64,000 nucleotides of DNA. It comes from Nipponacmea schrenckii (taxonomy: Eukaryota > Mollusca > Gastropoda > Lottiidae). Below, piece by piece: positions 56,033 through 64,000 of this stretch. The notes below the pieces were generated by a model. It was not told where the DNA came from. It worked only from the letters and a program-made list of their open reading frames with translations, and searched no databases. Numbering within the stretch: position 1 is the stretch's first letter; each line of letters begins with the position of its first letter. Where the stretch lies: assembly GCA_030562195.1 (NCBI GenBank), contig CM060200.1:17546001-17610000 (forward strand). Direction: 5' to 3'. The position numbers and the translations under genes were made by a program.

Positions 56033-56560
56033 TCTACAGATTACAGTTTTGATTTGATTTTAATAATTTTTGGTATGTGAGTTCATGGTATCACAAAGAG
56101 GAACTGTATTGATTTTGGTGATGATCGGACAATTTTTAGCGGAGATACAGTGTCCGACTTAGCGCGATTTCGGAAAAATGCGAGTAACTTTGCTTGTGCT
56201 CACCCTACAGACTACAGTTTTGATTGGATTTTATTAATTTTTGGTATGTGAGTTCATGGCATCACAAATATGAACTGTATTGATTTTGGTGATGATCGGA
56301 TAATTTTTAGCGGAGATTCAGTGTCCGACTTAAAGCGATTTCGGAAAAATGCGAGTAACGTTGCTTGTGCTCACTCTACAGTTTTGATTGGATTTTAATA
56401 ATTTTTGGTATGTGAGTTCATGGCATGACAAAGAGGAACTGTATTGATTTTGGTGATGATCGGATAATTTTTAGCGGAGATACGGAAAAATGAGAATAGC
56501 TGTCTTGTGCTCACTCTACAAACTACAGTTTTGATTGCATTTTAATAAGAACTTTACTAA
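56033..56560. repeat. 171-bp tandem array
   Basis: CTACAG.TTACAGTTTTGATT recurs at 56034, 56205 and 56376 (171-bp steps) and 56516 (shortened). Units hold GGTATGTGAGTTCATGG and GATGATCGGA.AATTTTTAGCGG. The CTACAGTTTT and GAGTTATT-type phrasing resembles the core units of the pearl/Helentron-like elements, so this may be a core that has lost its ends. Confidence 0.88.
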
Positions 56561-56789
56561 AGTGTCAATTTTGATTCATATTTAGTCTGATTTCATGGTA
56601 CACCTATGAATTTTTGCCCATTATCTGATAAAACGGAACATGAATTTTTGCCCATATCTGATAAGCCCGAGGAGGGCGTATCTGCACGCTTTGCGTGCCT
56701 ATGTTTGTAAAAACTTTTGTTCAATGTCATGTACATAAAATGAATATAATAGTGGTGACAGTGACTCGCCTTGCATGAGTCCAGAGGTG

Positions 56790-57500
56790 CAGGAGAAATA
56801 ATCTGAATATTCTTAAATAATGGTATGATATTACCAATAGCCCACCAACTTGGGAAATTGCCTCTTGATAATACTTGATTGAATAATATACTTAATATTG
56901 GGGTTAATATATAATTATATTCAATAAAATATTCATTCAGTAACTTATCTAACCCGGCACGTTTATCCCGTTTAAGTTTACATATACTTTGCCTTATTTC
57001 AGAAACTGTTATTTCACAATCGAGATCTTCGAATATATTGTCAGGAACCTTATAAGAGCCCTGTACATTCTGCGAATTATTCACATCACCCAATAAGTTT
57101 TTAAAGTGATTATAGAATTCATTAATAGTCAATTGCGTATTTGGTTGAACTTAGTTCTTTTTAAAAAATTGGGTTGTTTAGCCTAGTATATTCCAAAAGA
57201 TTACCTTCGTGAGTTAGGAATTCACGTTTTAAACGTCGTTCTAGTGTCTTGTTTATAAGGGGCAGAATGGAAAACAGGCCTGTCGGTGGGTACTCAGGAT
57301 CTTATCTTGATGCTCATTGATATTGTATGGCCTAATTTTTTTACCCTTTTGTAATAAAGATATTATTACTATTATTGTATTTATTCTTATAAAGTGACAA
57401 ATTTTCCCTATTTGCTTTACATCGATTGTTATTGAACACCCATAAGTGATGATTATACTTCTCGAAAGCTAGTTGGCAGTCTTCATTGAATCAGGCTTGA
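56790..57500 (-). pseudogene. LINE ORF2 fragment, RT N-terminal region
   Basis: The main frame (57132-56593) holds INEFYNHFKNLLGD, LDCEITVSEIRQSICKLKRDKRAGLDKLLNEYFI and the palm start PILSILFNQVLSRGNFPSWWAIGNIIPLFK, standard for APE-type LINEs. Further upstream, NEDCQLAFEKYNHHLWVFNNNR (about 57480) belongs to the same protein, with an unrelated 130-base AT-rich insert between. Catalytic motifs A-C are absent. It is related to, but not the same copy as, the 41-kb relic. Confidence 0.78.
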
Positions 57501-57616
57501 TTCCTCTTAGGTTTTGACTTGGATTGTCTTGATCCCGTACACGAGTCACGTGTACCTAAATAATTTGAAAGGGACATAACTCCATATAGTTCACTTGGAA
57601 ATATGTATTTTAAAGT

Positions 57617-57702
57617 ACGGATACAAATTAATGCGATCGCGGATAGGTCGCATTTAACGCATTAATTTCTTTCTATCTCGCAGTAATTTGCAGCCTTACA
57701 GT
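57617..57702 (-). mobile_element. Partial MITE, relative of 12727-13145
   Basis: 86 bases match the left end of the MITE in the fucosidase intron in inverted orientation, ending in the TIR AGCCTTACAG with TA following. The other terminus is missing. Confidence 0.8.
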
Positions 57703-57829
57703 ATTATTTATCGACATTGGAAGTCGAAGAGGCTATAAGTAAATATAATCTGATATATTGGCTGATAAATCGCACTCGAACACAATATATCTTATTAACA
57801 GAAGCGGAAGCCCAATCAGTACACCCTTA

Positions 57830-59223
57830 ATGTCTTATTGTAAAGTTGCGAGTTTGGTGTATCCGATTAACCTTAGTAAACTCGGCATCGTTGTGCTGTT
57901 TATGGAAAACGAAAAAGCAATTACGCAAAATTGTCGAATTACAATTGTTCCAAAAGCTATTTTACCTTTGGCTTAATATTTTTATACGCCCACATTATAA
58001 TGTGGTCGTATATTGTCGTCACCCCTGTCCGTCGGTCCGTCGGTCTGTCCGTCCACAATTGCTTTTGAACGCAATAGAGGCTACAGTTTTTGTCGGATTT
58101 GAATGAAACTTGCTGTGATCATTTATATTGATGAGATCTCGGACAAGTTCGAAATTGGCAATTTTTCCATGAACGTCTTCTGAGTTATTGCACTTGACTT
58201 AGTAAAAACGCGTCAAAATTGGCTTGTGAGCGCGATAGAGACTACAGTTTTCATCTGATTTAAATGAAACTTTCTGTGATCAGTAATATTGATGAGATCT
58301 TTGACAAGTTCGAAATTGGCGATTTTTCGATGAACTGTTTTTGAGTTATTGCACTTGACTTAGCCAAAACGCGTCAAGATTGACTTGTGAACGCGATAGA
58401 GGCTACAGTTTTCATCAGATTTGAATGAAGATTTTGTGATCATTTATATTGATGAGATCTTGGACAAGTTCGAAATTGACATTTCGATATACTGTTTTTG
58501 ACTTATTGCACTTGACTTAGTCAAAACGCGGCTTGTGATTGCGATAGATAATACAGTTTTCATCTGATTTTAATGAAATTTGGCGTGAACATTTATATTG
58601 ACGAGAACTTAGATTAGACCAAAATAATCTTAGAGTTTTTGCCTGTGTTAAAACAGAAGATATATTTTAAAGTGGGCGTATCTTGCTAGGCAACCACTTG
58701 TTATTATAATAGTAGCCAATCTCTTGAACATTATTCTTTTGATAAAATAACAACTATTTTCAATAAATCTATTTCACATAGTTGGAAACCTATATTAGAT
58801 AATTTTAAAACCCTAACTAATTTAAGGCCATATTTGAAAAATATCAAAGAAATCTCTATGGATCATCTTGTGCATGAATTTCACGGTATCAGGAAGGTTG
58901 AATTGTCTGATTCAATCTTTCCTGAATGGGGTTACACTATTGTCCTATTGGTCATAATTATTTTGGCATAAGTTATAATTGACATTATTGTTTTCAAAAA
59001 ATATAAACTTAATTGCCTGAGGTCAGGGAAGAAATTGAGAAAACCAACAACAGAAGAACCCACGAAGAAAGCAGAAACAGAGTACAATGCCCTTCAACAA
59101 CTCCCAGTACGATCAACAACTGCACCAACAACTACACCAACAACAACATCCATTGGATTGTACCCAAAAGTACCTAAAGTACTACAACTAAAAGAAACCA
59201 GATCTGGTACTTCTCCTGTTTAA
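57830..59223 (+). pseudogene. Env-like gene 3' part of Gypsy-type element (copy B)
   Basis: Inverted homologue of 46406-46994. The ectodomain-like part is at 57830-57975; a pearl/Helentron-like element interrupts at 57984; the frame resumes about 58740 and runs through the membrane helix to the Thr/Pro tail, ending TAA at 59221-59223. A TTA-to-TAA change gives a premature stop at 58969-58971 inside the membrane helix; copy A has a Leu there. Around 58820, where copy A is frameshifted, this copy is in frame. The two copies are thus broken at different places. Upstream gag and pol are absent. Confidence 0.65.
57984..58698 (+). mobile_element. Pearl/Helentron-like element (copy 2)
   Basis: The left end TATACGCCCACATTATAATGTGG...CGTATATTGTCGTCACC is followed by CCGTCGGT repeats. 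About four diverged core units of 150 bases hold GACTACAGTTTTCATC, GAATGAAACTT and TTGATGAGATC. The right end is GTGGGCGTATCTTGCTAGGCAACC with a degraded terminal hairpin. It sits inside the env-like gene of copy B. Confidence 0.68.
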
Positions 59224-59344
59224 ATATGGTTCCAGAAAAATCATACTTAAGTTATGCAGACTGTTCCTGTTGTATCAATCCACTAAAGAATCATATTTTA
59301 TTCCGCTGTTATTACAACATTAGCCATAGTTGTTCCATTAAGAT

Positions 59345-59580
59345 CAATATGCCAATTACTTGATCTTGTTCCAGTTTTTTCCAGTAAGATCAATACGCCA
59401 ATTACTTGATCTTGTTCCAGTTATTCCAGGAAGATCAATACGTCAATTACTTGATCTTGTTCCAGTTGTTCCAATAAGATCAATACGCCAATTAATTGAT
59501 CTTGTTCCAGTTGTTCCAGTACGATCAATACGTCAAATAATTGCTCTTATTCCAGTTGTTCCAGTAATAATTTATCGAAC
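59345..59580 (+). repeat. 45-bp tandem repeat in retroelement 3' region (copy B)
   Basis: Five units that read as 15-residue repeats (VPVRSIRQLLDLVPV type) in an open frame from 59360. It is inverted relative to the repeat at 46080 and at the same place between the env-like gene and the LTR, so it is an ancestral part of the element and not a local accident. Confidence 0.85.
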
Positions 59581-59911
59581 TTGTGGCAGGGTACCTGGGT
59601 TCCAATGTTAGCAGATAATAGATTATATGGACCGTATTATGTACCTGTTTCTAAATCGGGTGGACACCGTTTGGATATTCTGTGAAAACCAATGTTAGTT
59701 TCTGTGTCTCTCGTGTTTGAGGCATCGGATATAATTACATGTAGTATATAAAAGTGATCCTAATCCTACCGATGTTTGTTTGTGTAAATGTGTTTATTCG
59801 GGCTCTGCTTTTTTATTTGCTTTCATATATCTTTCAGGGCTACTTTCCGAACCATGTGATTAGTTTCTATAGAAAGTTATGGACAAATAGTGTTTAAGAC
59901 TATTGGTCTCC

Positions 59912-60304
59912 TGACAAAGGGAGTATTGTGACACTTTATAGGTTCTGATGTAGTCACTTTAATTCAGCTACAATTTATTTGATATATTGTATCATTGTTT
60001 TCAATGAAAAGGTGATGAGAGAGTGTCCTGGATTATAAATCTAGATTAATGCTGACTGTCCATGCATGTTTGAACTGGACAGCTCGCATTAAAGCTTCTC
60101 CAGCCAATAGCCTGCGTGTTGGGAATCCAGGGTCCAGGTCGTGGTATAAGAGAGCCTGTCAAGCCTGGTCCGGGAATAGAACAGAGGGGGATTCGCCGCC
60201 ACCAATCTCCGATTGCTCTCTCTCACCACCTTTTAGAAGATCAATACCTAATTAAGGATTATAAAACACACCGTGAAGTCATTTAAACATCTAGATGTGC
60301 TACA
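59912..60304 (+). mobile_element. 3' LTR with polypurine tract (copy B)
   Basis: A purine-rich GACAAAGGGAGTAT (59913-59926) is followed by the 378-bp LTR 59927-60304, TGTGACAC...GTGCTACA. It has a TATAAG promoter box at 60145-60150 and the same inner blocks as the copy A LTR. Homology to copy A stops exactly at TACA (60304), which fixes the LTR end. Confidence 0.82.
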
Positions 60305-60339
60305 GTTATTCCAGATTTTGTGAGTGGTGCGTTTTCATA

Positions 60340-61150
60340 TGGACGGAGTATATCTTGTAAATTTCAGATCGATCAGATTTTTCAGTTTCAGCTAGCGAGC
60401 TTCCAAATAAAAAAAAAACTGGATGCACGTTTTAAAACTGCCCCATGAAGTATCGGTAAAACAGTAACGCTATTTTACAGAGTATAATTTGTTTAAACTT
60501 AAAGCATAATCGGTTCGTTAAAACTCGTATCATGTAGATTGCCCAAAGGAATATTCAACAAAGAGCTTTTAACGATGAAATTCGCAATTTTCAAATGGTG
60601 ATAAAACGGAAAGCATCAAACAACAAAATATAATATATCAATGGATATATCTAATCGAGAGCTTTGACGACGAGGCCCCATTTCAATTTAAAGAAAATTA
60701 CCAATGTATACTTATATAGACAACAAGGCCGGTTTAGAAGCTATCCGAAAAGCCTTTGAACGAAATCCGTCCGAAGAAAGACCTGATAAGGAAAATTAAG
60801 ACCTCCTGTAAATTACAATAATCCATAATTTATGAAAAAAAAAAACGAGGTACAAAACGGAAATAAAGTGATACTAGAACTGTGAACAGTACTGAGAGTG
60901 GCAAACAACCCCTATGGGGCCACTTGATACAAGGTCACGTTTTGAATTTTTAAACACTCAAAACAATCTTTTTAACAACCATTATAAGAATATGTATGCA
61001 CAGCTTAGGTCAAGTACATTTTACTTGAAAATAATTAAGGAAATTGAAGGTCAAGGTCACTTGATATAGCTTTTTAATTTTTTTTAAAAAATCAATCGGG
61101 CTTAAAAAAATTAATTTTAAAAATGAAAAGTCTGTTCCCAACAAATTTTT
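60340..61150. repeat. Dispersed CGGAAGT/AGGTCA repeat, left part
   Basis: Shares TATCTTGTAAATTTCAGATCGATC and CTAGCGAGCTTCC-plus-A-run with 39.5-40.3 kb, and ACTAGAACTGTGAACAGTAC (60885) with 38.83 kb. GAAGGTCAAGGTCACTTGATATAG (about 61047) parallels 39.66 kb. No gene. Confidence 0.5.
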
Positions 61151-61727
61151 ATACGCCCACATGAAAATGTGGACGTATATTGCCATAACCCCTGTCCGTC
61201 CGTCGGTCTGTCCGTCAACAATTACTTGTGTACACGATACAGGCCAGAGTTTTTATCCGATTTGAATGAAACTTGGTATGTGTATTCATCTTGATAATAT
61301 CTCGGACAAGTTCGAAAATGGCACGATTCCAGATGTCGGTTTATGAGTTATTGCACTTGATTAAATGAAAAAACGTTAAAATTTACTTGTGTACGCAATA
61401 GAAGCTGTAGTTTTCATCCAATTTGAATGAAACTTGGTATGTGTATTCATCTTAATAATATCTCGCCAGATGTCTGTTTATGAGTTATTGCCCTTCATTA
61501 AATGAGAAAATGTTAAAATTTACTTTTGTACGCAAAAGAAGCTGTAGTTTTTATCCGTTGTGAATGAAACTTGGTATGTGTATTCATCTTAATAACATCT
61601 TGGGCAAGTTAAAAAATGGTGCGATTCCAGATGTCGGTTTATGAGTTATTGACCTTGATTAAATGAAAAAACATGGAATATTCTGTTTGCTGAAGTGGGC
61701 GTATGTTACCTTGCCTGGCAAGCTATC
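61151..61727 (+). mobile_element. Pearl/Helentron-like element (copy 3)
   Basis: Begins ATACGCCCACATGAAAATGTGGACG, with hairpin and CCGTCCGTCGG, and ends GTGGGCGTATGTTACCTTGCCTGGCAAGCTATC. Three core units of about 120-160 bases hold GAAGCTGTAGTTTT and GAATGAAACTTGGTATGTGTATTCATC. Flanking text (CTGTTCCCAACA before; TTAGATAAAGTA.CAAGGTTTC after) is continuous in the related repeat at 39744-39780, which shows the empty site. Confidence 0.75.
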
Positions 61728-62640
61728 TTAGATAAAGTAACAAGGTTTCAAAAAACACCACAATCGTACAAATCGGAGAAAAATTAGCGGACTAAATGTT
61801 ACCGTTCTGTGATAACACATAAAGTTTCACTTCCGGTTAGAATTTTTTCCTCTAATTCGGTTCTAATTATGCGAGCCATTCAAGACCGAGTGATTAGACT
61901 TTAAATGTAATTCCAGACATTAGATGAGGTAGTGTAGCGGAAACATTTTTTTTTAATCGCCCACTTTACGCTTTATTTAAGTTCGATTTTAGTCAAATTT
62001 TGTGTGTGCAATCTTGTAAGAACATCTGAATAGACTATAGTTTCAAAAATTCATTTCGTGACTTCTTGTACCGAATTTTAGAAAAAAAATCAAACTTCTG
62101 TACATTTTATTCGATTATCTCGAAAATGGGCAGGTATTCGAATAAAGGCCAAATTATCCATAAAGATTCCAGAAAAGCATTTTCCGAGATTTACAGAAAA
62201 AAAACCGCCAGAAAATCACAAAATTAAGACTTTTCATAATATTTTAGCAAATACTCACACATTTATTATGTTACAGAATTTGTACCAAGGTACTTTAATT
62301 TTCTGCATTATGCATTAACGCAAATTTAATATTCAATACAATTTTAATTATTTTGTACAAATCCTTCAGATTCCTTTAGATTGACATATGAAAATTGCAC
62401 AAAAACAAAATTTTTGGTTAAAAAATTGTATTAAAAAGGATATGTCGTTAGGGTCTTCAACAGATTATTTAAACATGGGTGAGTTCTTTTCTATAGTAGG
62501 TCCTAAAATTGTCATGGTTGAGCTCAACAATTTTAATGAAGCATGTTTTTAGTTGAATGGTTTCGCCAAATAAACACAAAAATATAATATTCAATAAATG
62601 TTTCAACCGTAACATAGCTCAGAAGCTGAGAGATCTGTGT
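61728..62640. other. Dispersed-repeat remainder and AT-rich sequence
   Basis: 61728-61930 continues the repeat interrupted by copy 3 (GATAAAGTAACAAGGTTTC, TTTAAATGTAATTCCAGACATT). After that no gene or element was recognised. Confidence 0.35.
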
Positions 62641-62649
62641 CAAACATGG

Positions 62650-63245
62650 CTAGTTCATAATTTTAAAATTGAAAGGAATTTATAATAAATATCGCCATTA
62701 GAATGTCCATGTCGGTAACAGAACATAAATTCGTCAATGATAACGGGTAGTCTTTCTGGCAAAATACCTTTCATCTTCTTGATTCTGAGTTTTGCTAATC
62801 CCCATAAGCCTTCTATAGTATTAGTAGAACATCCCGATTCACTTTTGAACTCCTTGGAATGATTTACGGTTTCGTGGGTGTATCAAATCGATTCCAAATT
62901 ATTGTAAGCGGCCCACATATCTGAATAAATCACTGACCCCTTTTCTACATTTTCATTTATTATCTTTATAAGGGTATTCCTGGTTTCCTGTTCCCCGATT
63001 ATACTTCCTCTTTTTACCAAAAAGACTCTCATCGATTTCAATGATATCACTATCGACACCTTCTCGTAATTTCCATGGATTTGCTAACATATCTTTAGTG
63101 CATACGTCTCTGCAAATGTTATACCATTCAATAACTGATCGTTGATCTACCTCCGGCAACAACTTTTCACATTGGTATATTTGGAAATCCAAACAGAAGC
63201 AATATATAACTTGTAAAATCTTCTGAAGAGGTAGTCTTCTTTTCT
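62650..63245 (-). pseudogene. Merlin (IS1016/ISXO2-like) DDE transposase relic
   Basis: The N-terminal part (63240-62990) reads through LPLQKILQVIYCF, EVDQRSVIEWYNICRDVC and then DIIEIDESLFGKKRKYNRG, the first catalytic Asp region of ISXO2-like transposases. A deletion and frameshift follow at about 62990. The other frame continues with LIKIINENVEKGSVIYSDMWAAYNNL (second Asp), NHSKEF and then TNTIEGLWGLAKLRIKKMKG (third acidic residue) to FMFCYRHG near 62715. A stop near 62890 adds damage. The roughly 30 residues between the two Asp blocks are lost. Terminal repeats were not found. Confidence 0.85.
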
Positions 63246-64000
63246 GTAACAGAAAAATAATTATATCATCTAATTAATTGCCTCTTAAATGAGCATTTCG
63301 TAAATACATCCCGCACTTTATCTTATATGCTTATACAATTTAAAACAAAAACTTATCTGTTTTATGCATTTGCGGAGTAAAATTAGGAGAAAATTGCGAC
63401 AACAACGCAGGACACTATAGACTATCGTTTGTTATTAGTTTTACGAAAACATGCATACTTAATTAACTTAAAGTTTAATTAGAAAAATGCGTGAACCCCT
63501 TGAAACACAAAAAAAAAACAAAAAACATAAAAAAACATATGCAAAAAAAAAGGTGCGATTAAGGAAAAGAAAGTAATCCACATCCCTTTTTTTCCCAATT
63601 GCCTATTGCAATTTCATAGGAAAGTCCCTTCCAAAAACTTGTCAACAAAGGAAAACATTGTTTAGGAATGGCCGCAGATCGCATTTCCAGGCTTCGATAA
63701 TTCAAAATTTTTCACGCGCTTTTAAGATCTGTGTCTAATTTTTCCGAGCCCAACATTCAGTTAAATATATCCAGCATCTTCCTATTTTGCAATAAGAAAA
63801 GTTATATAACATAATAAATAGAAAATACTTCCAAAATTGCGTCAAATGCATTCACCGGGTTTGTAGATGAGACTTTCATATTGACCAGTCTGATAGTGAT
63901 ATAAGAGGGCATTATGGATTTCTTTATTTGAATGTGATATGGATTACTTTTATATTATATAACATTTAGAGGGCATTACGGATTTCTTAAGACCAATGTG
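63246..64000. other. AT-rich flank, nothing recognised
   Basis: A direct repeat GAGGGCATTA.GGATTTCTT occurs at 63906 and 63970. No gene, RNA or element end was seen. An AG acceptor-like CTGTAACAG context (63244) adjoins the transposase relic, but no further coding text follows. Confidence 0.3.

Overview
This is a repeat-dominated, AT-rich piece of an animal genome, most likely a mollusc. The basis is indirect. There is a spliced alpha-L-fucosidase gene with GT-AG introns and a single-coding-exon type II glycosyltransferase-like gene. The mobile elements are of kinds common in molluscs: Penelope-like elements with hammerhead ribozymes, pearl/Helentron-like elements with a core of about 160-bp tandem repeats, L2/CR1-type and 2A-bearing LINEs, an env-bearing Gypsy-type retroelement, and a Merlin transposase relic. 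No prokaryotic gene organisation is visible.

Layout. 1-5.7 kb is a 50-bp satellite, clean to 3.5 kb and then full of single-base deletions. 5.7-13.55 kb (+) holds the last three exons of alpha-L-fucosidase; its introns contain a TIR element, a minisatellite split by a pearl/Helentron-like element, two further minisatellites, a foldback hammerhead-bearing Penelope fragment, and a TA-flanked MITE inside a 17-bp microsatellite. 13.9-17 kb has a 127-bp array and a Gypsy fragment. 17.3-20.07 kb (+) is a 5'-truncated L2-type LINE with a long open RT frame and a (TAA)n tail. 21-23 kb has a tRNA-derived SINE and a 58/69-bp array. 23.6-24.75 kb (-) is the glycosyltransferase-like gene. 26-33 kb is three abutting satellites (57, 53 and 28 bp); each 28-bp monomer carries a tRNA-like A box on the minus strand. 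33-36 kb is dispersed repeat and poor consensus. 35.8-38.3 kb is a 37-38-bp satellite invaded by hammerhead-bearing Penelope elements, one with a GIY-YIG endonuclease frame. 38.8-44.7 kb holds dispersed repeats, a decayed LINE and a 30-bp satellite open in several frames.

45.3-56.03 kb (-) is a dead Gypsy-type element (3' LTR, env-like gene, truncated integrase, RNase H, RT, protease, gag zinc knuckles). Its RT is split by a nearly full-length 4.76-kb LINE with a 10-bp target duplication; that LINE carries a 2A-type motif near the start of ORF2. 57.7-60.3 kb (+) is a second, inverted copy of the 3' half of the same retroelement, with another pearl/Helentron-like element inside its env-like gene. 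60.3-62 kb is dispersed repeat with a third such element whose empty site can be read from a paralogous repeat at 39.75 kb. 62.65-63.25 kb (-) is the Merlin transposase relic.

Only the fucosidase and the glycosyltransferase-like gene look like host protein genes. All calls come from reading motifs by eye; no database search was possible.
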